DNA from: Gallionella sp.
GTDB taxonomy: Bacteria; Pseudomonadota; Gammaproteobacteria; Burkholderiales; Gallionellaceae
Assembly: GCA_028687575.1 (NCBI GenBank)
Contig: JAQTZW010000010.1
Span: 1-64,000 of the forward strand
Direction: 5' to 3'
Length of the DNA: 64,000 bases
Made by a program: the position numbers and the translations under genes. Shown here piece by piece: positions 54,205 through 64,000 of the stretch (position 1 is the stretch's first letter; the number at the start of each line of letters is the position of its first letter). Under the pieces are notes generated by a model that did not search any database, was not told the DNA's origin, and was given only the letters and a program-made list of their open reading frames with translations.

Positions 54205-55110
54205 TCAACTCAGGTGGGTTAGACAAGGGATATTAACTTGTGCAATGGCGGTTGCGAGCGCTTCAATGGCGCTGCAGCGCGAAAAGCCGCTGCGCCAGGC
54301 GAGTGCGATGCGTCTTGCGGGCACTGGATCGCTGAACGGGATGACTTCCAGTAGCGGGCTGCGATAGCGCGCGCTGTTCGCCGAAGCAGGCAGCACGGTG
54401 ATACCAAGGTTGGAGGCAACCAGATTGCGCACAGTTTCCAGCGAAGTGCCCTGCTGGACAGCCGCACCTCGCCGGTGAAGTTCCGGGCAGGCCTCAGCCA
54501 CCTGATTGCTGAAGCAATGTCCGGAATCCAGCAACAATACTTTTTCGCCGGCGAGTTCCTGAGCCGCGATGCTGGCGCGCCCCGCCCAGTGGTGCTGCTT
54601 GTTGACCACCACCTCGAATGGTTCGTCATACAACGGGCGGGTCTGCATGCCAAGCGGGGCGAATGGTAACGCGATGATGGCTGCATCCAGATTTTCGTTG
54701 CCTAAATGCATTTCAAGATTCGCAGTGAGATTCTCCTCAATCTCCAGTGTCAGTCCAGGTGCGATTTCGACCAGTGTGGGCAACAGATCAGGCAACAGAT
54801 AAGGTGCGACGCTATAGATAACGCCAAGCCGCAAAGTGCCGCATAGCGGGTCCTGGCACTGTTCAGCCAGTGTACGAATACGCTCCGCCTCGTCCAGTAC
54901 CAATTGCGCCTGCCGGACGATTTGCTGACCGACTGGAGTCAGCCTAACCTCCGATTTGCCACGTTCGAAGATCATCACGCCCAGCTCCTGCTCCAGCTTC
55001 TGTATTCCGAGTGACAGCGCGGGCTGGCTGATGTAAGCCTTTTCGGCAGCACGACGGAAGTTGAGTTCCTGCGCGACAGCGACTATGTAACGCAGTTCGT
55101 TCAAGGTCAT
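54205..55110 (-). CDS. oxyR: LysR-type peroxide regulator OxyR
   Basis: A protein of 301 residues with the N-terminal LysR winged helix (MTLNELRYIVAVAQELNFRRAAEKAYISQPALSLGI). The two redox cysteines that form the regulatory disulfide are present in the C-terminal domain: GHCFSNQVAEACPE, spaced nine residues apart as in E. coli OxyR. It activates peroxide-defence genes when oxidised. The ATG at 55110 has an AGGAG site. It is divergent from katG, which supports the assignment. Confidence 0.95.
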   Translation of the reverse strand: MTLNELRYIVAVAQELNFRRAAEKAYISQPALSLGIQKLEQELGVMIFERGKSEVRLTPVGQQIVRQAQLVLDEAERIRTLAEQCQDPLCGTLRLGVIYSVAPYLLPDLLPTLVEIAPGLTLEIEENLTANLEMHLGNENLDAAIIALPFAPLGMQTRPLYDEPFEVVVNKQHHWAGRASIAAQELAGEKVLLLDSGHCFSNQVAEACPELHRRGAAVQQGTSLETVRNLVASNLGITVLPASANSARYRSPLLEVIPFSDPVPARRIALAWRSGFSRCSAIEALATAIAQVNIPCLTHLS

Positions 55111-57448
<2,338 letters not shown>

Positions 57449-57480
57449 TACCCGCCTCAGAATCGCAGTGTGGTTAGCCC

Positions 57481-57509
57481 GGTTACGCCATCGAACGGAT
57501 GGCGCAACC
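57481..57509 (+). other. Hairpin between katG and the small ORF
   Basis: A 12-bp stem with one mismatch, GGTTACGCCATC/GATGGCGCAACC, and a GAACG loop. No T-tract follows, so it is more likely an mRNA processing or stability element than a full terminator. Confidence 0.5.
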
Positions 57510-57528
57510 CTCGATTAAGGAGAGCAAC

Positions 57529-57678
57529 ATGAAAACATGGAGACATTATTCACATCAAAGTGCATTGCTGGCACAATCCTTCGCGGCAGCACTGGCGATG
57601 TTGGGCATGGGTCTGGAAGGTATGGCGACTGAGCAGCAAGCTGATTTTTTGTCTCAGACACCCAAGTCTAACGATTGA
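57529..57678 (+). CDS. Small ORF of 49 residues between katG and dps
   Basis: The peptide starts MKTWRHYSHQSALLAQ and ends LSQTPKSND, with a hydrophobic middle (SFAAALAMLGMGLEGMA). It has a strong TAAGGAGAGC site 5 bases before ATG, as strong as those of katG and dps. The middle part could be a short membrane segment. I know of no family. Position suggests co-expression with the peroxide-defence genes. Confidence 0.6.
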   Translation: MKTWRHYSHQSALLAQSFAAALAMLGMGLEGMATEQQADFLSQTPKSND

Positions 57679-57713
57679 TTTTTAAATTCACCTCAACGTA
57701 AAAGGAGAGCGAC

Positions 57714-58208
57714 ATGAGCAAAGTCAGCAAAAATCCATCGGCCATCAATATCGGCATCAGTGACAAGGACAGGAACAAGATCGCCGAAGGCCTGTCACGC
57801 ATGCTGGCCGACACCTACACCCTGTATCTCAAGACGCACAATTTCCACTGGAACGTCACCGGGCCGATGTTCCAGACGCTGCACCTGATGTTCATGACCC
57901 AGTACAACGAGATGTGGCTGGCGGTTGACGTGATCGCCGAACGCATCCGCGCGCTGGGTTATCCCGCCCCCGGCGACTACAAGGCCTTCGCAGGCCTGAC
58001 CTGCATCGTGGAAAGCAAGGGAGTACCGAAGGCCGTCGAGATGATTCGGCAGCTGGTAGAAGGACAGGAAGCAGTGGCGCGCACCGCCCGCGAAGTGCTG
58101 AAAGTCGCCGAGAAGGCCGGAGATCAGCCGACCGTGGACATGCTGTCGGCGCGCATGGAGGTGCACGAAAAGAATGCCTGGATGCTGCGCAGTCTGCTGG
58201 AAGAGTGA
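57714..58208 (+). CDS. dps: Dps family ferritin-like DNA-binding protein
   Basis: A protein of 164 residues with the Dps ferroxidase ligands at the dimer interface: LYLKTHNFHWNVTGPMFQTLH and then NEMWLAVDVIAERIRALG. It stores iron and protects DNA under peroxide stress. An AAAAGGAGAG site precedes the ATG. The SRPBCC gene start overlaps or follows the stop by two bases. Confidence 0.95.
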   Translation: MSKVSKNPSAINIGISDKDRNKIAEGLSRMLADTYTLYLKTHNFHWNVTGPMFQTLHLMFMTQYNEMWLAVDVIAERIRALGYPAPGDYKAFAGLTCIVESKGVPKAVEMIRQLVEGQEAVARTAREVLKVAEKAGDQPTVDMLSARMEVHEKNAWMLRSLLEE

Positions 58209-58210
58209 AA

Positions 58211-58609
58211 ATGTTGGAGAGCCATGCAGTCAGTGTCAGGATCTCGTGCGACTGGCATACGCTCTATGAGCGTATCTGGCGGCCTGAGAATTTCCCGGAA
58301 TGGGCTACCGGACTCAGCGGTATGGACATGCATCGGGAAGGCTCGGTTTGGAAGGCGAGCGGACCCAACGGGATGGTCAGGATACGTTTTACGGATCATA
58401 ACGACTTGGGTGTCATGGATCACTGGGTCGAACTGGCTGATGGCCAGACGGTGTATGTGCCGCTCAGGGTGATCACGAACGGTGAGGGTGCAGAGGTGCA
58501 GTTGACCCTGTTCCGCCAGCGCGGCATGACGAACGACAGGTTTGCAGCCGATGCCGAATGGGTGCGGCGCGACTTTGAGAGATTGAGGCTGCTGGCAAGC
58601 AGCATGTGA
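58211..58609 (+). CDS. SRPBCC-like polyketide cyclase/START-type protein
   Basis: A protein of 132 residues with the START-like SRPBCC pattern: VSVRISCDWHTLYERIWRPENFPEWATGLSGM, then VWKASGPNGMVRIRFTDHNDLGVMDHWVE and a C-terminal helix WVRRDFERLRLLAS. It probably binds a small hydrophobic ligand; substrate unknown. The ATG at 58211 follows GGAAGAG; a GTG at 58205 overlaps the dps stop. It is the last gene of the peroxide-defence operon, convergent with ubiA. Confidence 0.8.
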   Translation: MLESHAVSVRISCDWHTLYERIWRPENFPEWATGLSGMDMHREGSVWKASGPNGMVRIRFTDHNDLGVMDHWVELADGQTVYVPLRVITNGEGAEVQLTLFRQRGMTNDRFAADAEWVRRDFERLRLLASSM

Positions 58610-58619
58610 ATACCGTGGT

Positions 58620-59483
58620 TCAGGCGATCAGGTAATCCGCCACCACCGCCACGAACACTGTCGCTCCGATCCAGTTGTTGTGCAAAAAGGCCTTGAAGCA
58701 GGCTTCGCGCTCCCGATGACGAATCAGGGTGTAGTGATAGACCGCGATGCCTGCCGCGACCAGCAGACCTGCGAAATAGGGCATCCCCAGCCCGGCCATG
58801 TTGCCTGCCAGAGCCAGCAGCGCCAGCGTCGCGGCGTAACAGCCCATTACCGCCAGCACATCAAAATCACCGAAGAACAGCGCCGAGGAGTGGATGCCCA
58901 AGTGGATGTCGTCGTCGCGGTCCACCATCGCGTATTCGGTGTCGTAGGCCACCGCCCAGCACACGTTGGCAGCCAGCAACACCCAGGCGACCGGCGGCAC
59001 GGCATCCAGCTGGGCGGCAAACGCCATCGGGATGCCGAAGCCGAAGGCGATGCCCAGATAGGCCTGCGGAATCGCCAGAAAGCGTTTGGTGAACGGGTAG
59101 CTGCCGGCCAGGAACACCGCCGGTATCGAGAGCAGCAGCGTCAGCGTGTTGAGCGGCAATATCAGCAGCAGGGAGGCGACCGAGAGAGCCACCGCCAGCC
59201 ACACCGCCTCGCGGCCTGAGATGCGCCCGCTGGTGATGGGGCGCTGTTGGGTGCGCTTGACGTGGCGGTCTATGTCGCGGTCGGCGTAGTCGTTGATCGC
59301 GCAGCCGGCGGAACGCATCAGCACCGTGCCCAGCGTGAAGATCAGCACGATGAGCCAGGCGGGATGACCGTGGCCGGCGATCCACACGCCCCACAGCGTG
59401 GGCCACAGCAGCAGCAGGATGCCGATCGGGCGATTCAGGCGGGTGAGCTGGATGTAAAGCGAGAGGCGTTCGGATAAATTCAT
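58620..59483 (-). CDS. ubiA: 4-hydroxybenzoate polyprenyltransferase UbiA
   Basis: An inner-membrane protein of about 287 residues with eight to nine helices. The first Asp-rich motif NDYADRDID and the second [12 protein letters not shown] are intact. It attaches the polyprenyl chain to 4-hydroxybenzoate in ubiquinone synthesis. The start at 59483 is chosen because upstream codons read through repeat DNA. It is separated from ubiC by a repeat-filled gap of 292 bp. Confidence 0.96.
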   Translation of the reverse strand: MNLSERLSLYIQLTRLNRPIGILLLLWPTLWGVWIAGHGHPAWLIVLIFTLGTVLMRSAGCAINDYADRDIDRHVKRTQQRPITSGRISGREAVWLAVALSVASLLLILPLNTLTLLLSIPAVFLAGSYPFTKRFLAIPQAYLGIAFGFGIPMAFAAQLDAVPPVAWVLLAANVCWAVAYDTEYAMVDRDDDIHLGIHSSALFFGDFDVLAVMGCYAATLALLALAGNMAGLGMPYFAGLLVAAGIAVYHYTLIRHREREACFKAFLHNNWIGATVFVAVVADYLIA

Positions 59484-59520
59484 TTCAAGATTTGGGGACG
59501 AAGATCGGGGATGAAGGAGC

Positions 59521-59791
59521 GAGGATTGAGGATGGAGGGGCGAGAGAGCGCCTCGAAGCGGGGGGAATCCTGTATCCCGCTCCACTCAAATAATCCGGAG
59601 AAAAAATCCGTCATTCCCGCGTAGGCGGGAATCCAGTTGATTGAAAAATTCCCGCATAGAGGGTCAATGACGGGGGGGCGCCCGCATGGCGGAGTGTTAA
59701 TTTCACTGGATTCCCGCCGGCGCGGGAATGACGGTGCTATTGGATTGCTTGGGTGCAATCCTCGAATCTCTTTTCTCATTCCTCAATCCTC
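59521..59791. repeat. Composite inverted repeat between ubiA and ubiC
   Basis: The outer arms are GAGGATTGAGGA (59521) and TCCTCAATCCTC (59780). Inside lie two facing copies of the CGTCATTCCCGC...GCGGGAATCCAG palindrome at 59609-59636 and 59706-59733. The final ubiC codons run into the right outer arm. This could be a miniature transposable element or an assembly of dispersed repeats. No gene fits here. Confidence 0.7.
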
Positions 59792-60324
59792 AATCCTAAC
59801 CGCATGATTTCCGGCAGGAACACTTCAGTGACCAGCAGCGGCGCGCCGTGCAGGAGGAACAGCGAGCGGCGCGCCCACAGCCGGTCGGGCGGGGTCGGCA
59901 TGCCGGCGGTCGCGCTGCGGTACAGCGGGTGGTGCGGGTGCAGCGCCTTGTAGTGCAGCGGCTGGCGCTGCACCTGCGGCAGCGCGAACAGCACCGCGCC
60001 CAGCGGCTTGTCGCCCAGATTGCGCAACGCGGCCCATGCGCCGCGCAGGTGGCGGGTCGCGCAGGCGCTGTGGGCGAACACCACCGGTTGCCCGTCGGCG
60101 TGCAGGAACACTTCGCGTGACCAGGCGAACTGGTGGGGGGCGATGCCCAGCAACGAAGACTCATCCAGCGCGATGCGCGCCAAGCTGCTGCGCAGGTTGC
60201 GCACGTTGAAACGGCTGCAACGCTGTTGGATGCGCTGCGTCAGCGAACCGTGGTCGCGCAGCCAGGGCAGCAGTGCTGCGCCCGCGCCCAGTGCTGCGCC
60301 GTTCCAGTAAATGTCTTTATGCAT
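59776..60324 (-). CDS. ubiC: Chorismate lyase UbiC
   Basis: About 182 residues. The UbiC pattern is visible: WLRDHGSLTQRIQQRCSRFNVRNL, SREVFLHADGQPVVFAHS (the substrate-binding arginine), LPQVQRQPLHYKAL, and the C-terminal GAPLLVTEVFLPE with the catalytic glutamate. It cuts chorismate into 4-hydroxybenzoate and pyruvate, the first step to ubiquinone. The ATG at 60324 overlaps the recG end by 8 bp (60336 also possible). The last residues GLRIEE are encoded by repeat DNA. Confidence 0.9.
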   Translation of the reverse strand: MHKDIYWNGAALGAGAALLPWLRDHGSLTQRIQQRCSRFNVRNLRSSLARIALDESSLLGIAPHQFAWSREVFLHADGQPVVFAHSACATRHLRGAWAALRNLGDKPLGAVLFALPQVQRQPLHYKALHPHHPLYRSATAGMPTPPDRLWARRSLFLLHGAPLLVTEVFLPEIMRLGLRIEE

Positions 60325-62371
60325 GCAAATAGTCATGTTTGTGCGCCATCCAGCGCTGTAAATAGGCCTGAGCCGCGTCGGGGAGGTCGCGCAGCAACTC
60401 ATCGGCAATCCGTCGCGCATCTTCCAGCAAATCTTCATCCGCATCAATGTCGGCGAAGCGCAGTATCGCCACGCCGCTCTGTCGCGCACCCAGCAGTTCG
60501 CCCGGCCCGCGCAATTGTAAATCGTGTTGGGCGATGGCGAAGCCGTCGTTGTTTTCGAAGATGACCTTGAGCCGCGCCCGCGCCAGTTCGGACAGTCTGT
60601 CCTGCTGGTAGAGCAGGATGCACAGGCTGTGTGCCGCGCCCCGCCCCACCCGGCCACGCAGCTGGTGTAGCTGTGCCAGTCCCATGCGCTCGGCGTGGTC
60701 TATCACCATCAGGCTGGCGTTGGGCACGTCCACGCCGACCTCGATCACCGTGGTGGCGACCAACAGCTGCAATTCGCCCGCCTTGAACGCGGACATGGCT
60801 GCGGCTTTTTCGGCGCTGCTCATCTTGCCGTGCACCAGTCCGACGCGCAGCTCGGGGAAGGTTTCCGCAAGCGTCTGGAAAGTCTCCAGCGCATTCTGCA
60901 ATTGCAGTGTTTCGGATTCGTCTATCAAGGGGCACACCCAGTAGGCCTGCTGCCCCCCGACACAAGCGGCGCGCACCCGGCTGATGACTTCTTCGCGGCG
61001 CGCGTCATTGACCAGCTTGGTGACTATCGGCGTGCGGCCCGGCGGTAGCGCGTCTATCACCGAGACATCCAGATCAGCGTAATAGCTCATCGCCAGTGTG
61101 CGCGGGATGGGCGTGGCGCTCATCATCAATTGATGTGGTTCAGCAGGCTGTTGTGGCGCGGCTTCACGTCCCTTGCCGTGCAGCGCCAGCCGTTGCTGCA
61201 CGCCGAACTTATGCTGCTCGTCTACGATCGCCAGGCCCAGTTGCCGGAAGCTGACCTGCTCCTGAAACAGTGCGTGCGTACCGATGGCCAGCAGGGTCTC
61301 GCCGCTGGCGAGCTTGTTTGCCGCGAGCTGTTTGTCCTTTTTCTTCAGGCTACCGGACAGCCAAACCGGAGTGATGCCCAGCGGTGCGAGCCAGTCGGTA
61401 AGTTTCAAATAATGTTGTTCGGCAAGTATTTCGGTCGGTGCCATGAAGGCAACCTGCTGGCCGTTCTCGATAGCCTGCAATGCAGCGAGTGCTGCAACGA
61501 TGGTCTTGCCACTGCCGACATCTCCCAGCAGCAGCCGCTGCATCGGGTGCGGGCGGGCGAGGTCGCGGCTGATCTCGTCCAGCACTTTTTGCTGCGCCCC
61601 GGTCAGTGCGAACGGCAGGCTGGCCAGCAACGCGCGGGCCAGTTCGCCGCGCGCGGGCAGGGCGAAGGCGCGGCGCTTGCCGCGTTCGCGGTGATGGACA
61701 CGCATTGAAAGCTGCTGTGCCAGCAGTTCGTCGAACTTGATGCGCCGCCAGGCAGCATGGCTGCGGTCTTGTAGCACGTTCGCCGCAATGTCGGGTGTGG
61801 GGTTGTGCAGCAATCGCAGGCTTTCCGGGAAGCCTGCCAGTTGCAGCGACTGGCGCACGCTATCCGGCAGCAGTTCGGGCGCGGGGACGACCTCCAGCGC
61901 GTTGGCAATCAGTTTGCGCAAGGTGGCCTGCGGCAATCCAGCGGTGGTCGGATAGACCGGCGTCAGACTGGTTTGCAGCGGGGTTTCGTCATCCACCGCG
62001 CGGCATTTCGGATGCACCATCTCCAACCCGTAATAGCCCATGCGCACTTCGCCGACGGCGCGTATCTGCTTGTCCACGGCGAGCTGTTTTTGCTGGCTGG
62101 GATAGAAGTTCAAAAAGCGCAGGTACAGCTCACCGCCTGCATCCTGCAAACGGCAGATCAGCGTGCGGCGCGGGCGGAAGGTGACTTCGGCATGGGTGAT
62201 CACGCCCTGCACCTGCACTGTCTGGCCGGGCTCTGCGGTGGCGATGGGCGCAAGATGCGTTTCGTCCTCGTAACGCAGCGGCAGGTGCAGCAGCAGGTCG
62301 GCGCGATGACGAATACCCAGCTTGGCCAGTTTGGCCAGCGTAGCAGGCGGGATTTTGGCGGGCGGGGTCAA
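60317..62371 (-). CDS. recG: ATP-dependent DNA helicase RecG
   Basis: A protein of 684 residues. Wedge domain near the N-terminus, helicase motifs LLGDVGSGKTIVA (Walker A), DEQH in IVDEQHKFGVQQR, and LRGRVGRGAAHS, followed by the TRG-like end (RQSGVAILRFADI). It remodels stalled forks. The only in-frame initiation codon after the upstream TAG is a TTG at 62371. It lies upstream of ubiC and overlaps it. Confidence 0.96.
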   Translation of the reverse strand: MTPPAKIPPATLAKLAKLGIRHRADLLLHLPLRYEDETHLAPIATAEPGQTVQVQGVITHAEVTFRPRRTLICRLQDAGGELYLRFLNFYPSQQKQLAVDKQIRAVGEVRMGYYGLEMVHPKCRAVDDETPLQTSLTPVYPTTAGLPQATLRKLIANALEVVPAPELLPDSVRQSLQLAGFPESLRLLHNPTPDIAANVLQDRSHAAWRRIKFDELLAQQLSMRVHHRERGKRRAFALPARGELARALLASLPFALTGAQQKVLDEISRDLARPHPMQRLLLGDVGSGKTIVAALAALQAIENGQQVAFMAPTEILAEQHYLKLTDWLAPLGITPVWLSGSLKKKDKQLAANKLASGETLLAIGTHALFQEQVSFRQLGLAIVDEQHKFGVQQRLALHGKGREAAPQQPAEPHQLMMSATPIPRTLAMSYYADLDVSVIDALPPGRTPIVTKLVNDARREEVISRVRAACVGGQQAYWVCPLIDESETLQLQNALETFQTLAETFPELRVGLVHGKMSSAEKAAAMSAFKAGELQLLVATTVIEVGVDVPNASLMVIDHAERMGLAQLHQLRGRVGRGAAHSLCILLYQQDRLSELARARLKVIFENNDGFAIAQHDLQLRGPGELLGARQSGVAILRFADIDADEDLLEDARRIADELLRDLPDAAQAYLQRWMAHKHDYLHA

Positions 62372-62430
62372 CGCGCCACTCGCTTGTCGCTATCTGGTCG
62401 CAAGGTGAAAGGCGCGCTGCCGGCGAGCCA

Positions 62431-62817
62431 TTAGCCCTGAACCACCAGCACGCCGTCGGCTTCGACCAGCGCGCCGCGCGGCAGCGAGGCCACGCCCACC
62501 GCAGCGCGCGCCGGGTAAGGCTGCTGGAAATACTGCGCCATGATCTCGTTCACTTTTGCGAAGTGACCGAGGTCGGTCAGGAAGATGTTCAGTTTGACCA
62601 CATCGGCCAGGCTGCCGCCGCTGGCGGTCGCGACCGCACGCAGGTTCTGAAAAACGCGATGAATTTGCGCCTCAATGTCGGCGGCCATTTGCATGGTAGC
62701 CGGGTCTAGCCCAATCTGACCGGACAGATAAACCGTGTCGTCCACGCGTACTGCCTGCGAATAAGTGCCGATTGCGGCGGGTGCGTCCGGGGTCTGGATG
62801 ATGCGCTTGCTTGCCAT
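62431..62817 (-). CDS. ridA: RidA family enamine/imine deaminase
   Basis: A protein of 128 residues with the RidA signature [20 protein letters not shown], including the active-site arginine and the glutamate. It hydrolyses reactive 2-aminoacrylate-type imines. An AGGA site precedes the ATG. It is 60 bp upstream of recG on the same strand. Confidence 0.95.
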   Translation of the reverse strand: MASKRIIQTPDAPAAIGTYSQAVRVDDTVYLSGQIGLDPATMQMAADIEAQIHRVFQNLRAVATASGGSLADVVKLNIFLTDLGHFAKVNEIMAQYFQQPYPARAAVGVASLPRGALVEADGVLVVQG

Positions 62818-62994
62818 GTCAGGATTCCTGTCGGTGATTTCTGGAGGAGCGGATTATAACCGACAGCCGCGCTACGACAGCCTGCCACCCCAGCGCCGGG
62901 ATAGACTGATGCCATGAAAATTCTGGCATTGCGCGGTTATCGGCAGTAAGTCCGAAACCGCCTCCGCCTGGTATCGCCCAGTAGTTGCCGGTCT
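62818..62994. other. Intergenic region between ridA and the YhcH-like gene
   Basis: The 177-bp interval has no supportable gene. A short plus-strand ATG at 62914 opens MKILALRGYRQ then stops, too short to be counted. No clear promoter or terminator is seen. Confidence 0.4.
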
Positions 62995-63447
62995 TCAGGC
63001 TGACACGGCGATCTTGAAGATCACTTTGCGCACCTCGCCTGCCGCGACCAGCGGCGCGTGCGCGTCTTCGGGGAAGAATACGCAGAAATGATCTTCGGGC
63101 ACTGCGACCCACGACGCGGGCGCATCCGTGAAGAAGCGGATGTCTTTTTCCTCGCTGTGTTCGCCGACCGGGTTATGGCAATCCGCCAGCGGCTTCCAGC
63201 CCATCTCGTCCACACCGTCCAGCACCAGCTGGATGTCTATGTAACGCCGGTGCGCCTCCAGCCGCGCCAGCTCGCGGGTGCGGCCCGGCACATGTTCGAC
63301 GATGGCGAACAACGAATCGCCGACGATGGGATAGCGCCCCGGCGCCAGCGCATGCAGGTCGGTGTCGCGGATGAAGTCGAACACGCGCGGAAACAGCGGA
63401 TGCAGCGTCGCATAGCGGGTGGATTGGGAAAGTGCGGAAAAGATCAT
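62995..63447 (-). CDS. YhcH/YjgK/YiaL family protein (DUF386)
   Basis: A protein of 150 residues with the cupin-like family pattern: LHALAPGRYPIVGDSLFAIVEHVPGRT, EAHRRYIDIQLVLDGVDEMGW, and FCVFFPEDAHAPLVAAGEVRKVIFKI. His and Glu residues suitable for a metal site are conserved. Members are linked to sugar or sialic-acid metabolism in some bacteria (substrate unknown here). ATG at 63447 follows an AGGCGAG site. It is separated from ridA by 177 bp with no gene. Confidence 0.92.
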   Translation of the reverse strand: MIFSALSQSTRYATLHPLFPRVFDFIRDTDLHALAPGRYPIVGDSLFAIVEHVPGRTRELARLEAHRRYIDIQLVLDGVDEMGWKPLADCHNPVGEHSEEKDIRFFTDAPASWVAVPEDHFCVFFPEDAHAPLVAAGEVRKVIFKIAVSA

Positions 63448-63759
63448 GTTTTGAATCTCGCCTTAATACCCTGCCTAGGGCAGGAATCCAAAAAGTGCAT
63501 CGAAAAATAAATTCGAACCAGTGCGACGCAGATTGTGCCATATGTAGCATCCATCCCATCAACCGACTCCTTTGTGTAGGGAAAATTCCTACATGCGACT
63601 ACCGGTATTTCCTGCAAAAATTGCAGCAATTGACCACTGTACTTCAGCGCACAGTCGGAACATTATTCTGTCCGCTGGTTAATAGAATTGCGCATCGGAA
63701 CAGGGAAAATCAAACTTGCTTCGTTGCAACTGGATAGTCGAAACACAAGAGGAGGCATC
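63448..63759. promoter_or_regulatory. Intergenic region with a TGTAGG-N7-CCTACA palindrome
   Basis: The 312-bp interval between the YhcH-like gene and the small terminal gene holds a 19-bp palindrome, TGTAGG-GAAAATT-CCTACA, at 63575-63593, and a shorter CCTGCC/GGCAGG at 63470-63484. TTGACC (63630) could be a -35. The 19-bp palindrome has the shape of a NarL/FixJ-type or GacA-type operator, at 128 bp from the YhcH start and 166 bp from the small gene. Confidence 0.5.
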
Positions 63760-63942
63760 ATGTTTTCCACTTATATTCCTGATTCGTTGCCCCAGATTCC
63801 GAGCTATCACCATGAGCTCGCCATCAAAAAAACTGCCACAATTGAGACATACACCCCGATTTTATCTCCCAAGATGCGAGAAATTCGGGCGCACTTCAGC
63901 AACCAGCCTGTCATTCCGCATCTGGTTGCACTCAGAAACTAA
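63760..63942 (+). CDS. Small protein of 60 residues, unknown function
   Basis: A peptide of 60 residues, MFSTYIPDSLPQIPSYHH at the start and NQPVIPHLVALRN at the end. A strong AGAGGAGG ribosome site lies 8 bases before the ATG, and a perfect 18-bp hairpin follows, so it is probably a genuine, independently transcribed gene. It is basic and has no signal peptide or membrane helix. I recognise no family. Confidence 0.65.
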   Translation: MFSTYIPDSLPQIPSYHHELAIKKTATIETYTPILSPKMREIRAHFSNQPVIPHLVALRN

Positions 63943-63959
63943 TCCAGATCTGCCGTACC

Positions 63960-63998
63960 CCGAACTTCCCTGAATAGCCCCTATTCAGGGAAGTTCGG
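63960..63998. terminator. Perfect hairpin after the small terminal gene
   Basis: CCGAACTTCCCTGAATAG and its exact reverse complement CTATTCAGGGAAGTTCGG are separated by CCC. The stem is 18 bp and ends two bases before the window edge, so a T-tract cannot be confirmed. It lies 17 bp after the small gene. Confidence 0.75.
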
Positions 63999-64000
63999 CT

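Noticed and set aside
62914..62949. MKILALRGYRQ reading frame resembling the start of SbcC
   Set aside because: It stops after 11 codons and the downstream sequence has no SbcC similarity; the likeness may be chance.

Overview
The window is about 64 kb of GC-rich, densely packed bacterial chromosome. Gene content and order point to a betaproteobacterium, probably of the Nitrosomonadales/Gallionellaceae type: rluD-pgeF divergent from bamD, an MCE/Mla lipid-transport operon with a PqiC-like lipoprotein, oxyR divergent from katG, scattered ubi genes, and hemF for aerobic haem synthesis. The taxon is an inference. I saw no rRNA, tRNA, CRISPR array or complete insertion sequence.

Region by region. 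(1) 0.1-6.2 kb, minus strand: a five-gene, translationally coupled signalling operon. It holds a serine beta-lactamase-like hydrolase, two periplasmic solute-binding-type proteins, a hybrid histidine kinase and a response regulator whose HD-GYP domain is cut off at the window edge. (2) 6.4-9.7 kb, minus: dienelactone hydrolase, DUF190 protein with CrcB fluoride channel, an ATP-grasp-like protein and a chalcone-isomerase-like protein. (3) 9.75-21.5 kb, minus: a nearly complete fatty-acid beta-oxidation block (FadE, HSDL2-like SDR, acyl-CoA synthetase, thioesterase, FadL, HAD/ECH fusion, thiolase), with two unrelated small genes inserted. (4) 21.5-27.6 kb: radA, yaiI, a DinG-type helicase, envZ and ompR. 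(5) 27.7-34.2 kb: an exported protein made of eight 19-residue LTPEQR-type repeats divergent from ompR, a small DUF3330-like protein, rimO, a ZIP transporter, yceH, a cyclic-nucleotide-binding protein, pgeF and rluD. (6) 34.2-42.9 kb, plus: bamD, a Nudix hydrolase, mlaA, the MlaE/F/D-lipoprotein operon, a helical protein of unknown function and an ABC1/UbiB-like kinase. (7) 42.9-53.5 kb: htpX, yceI, a degenerate GGDEF-EAL protein with an HDOD protein, a YgjP-like peptidase, dbpA, mscS, a divergent ZIP-like protein, MazG-like, tsaC, hemF and a small exported protein. (8) 53.6-58.6 kb: methyltransferase and oxyR, divergent from katG, a 49-residue ORF, dps and an SRPBCC protein, which together look like a peroxide-defence unit. 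(9) 58.6-64 kb: ubiA, ubiC, recG, ridA, yhcH-like, and a small 60-residue ORF followed by a perfect 18-bp hairpin.

Intergenic DNA carries four kinds of dispersed repeat (near 14.5, 28.85, 44.75 and 59.6 kb) and several clear intrinsic terminators. The observations most worth checking are the hydrolase/binding-protein/hybrid-kinase operon and its truncated output regulator, the 19-residue repeat protein beside ompR-envZ, the small ORF between katG and dps, the ATP-grasp/CHI-like pair, and the small 3'-terminal gene downstream of a 19-bp palindrome.
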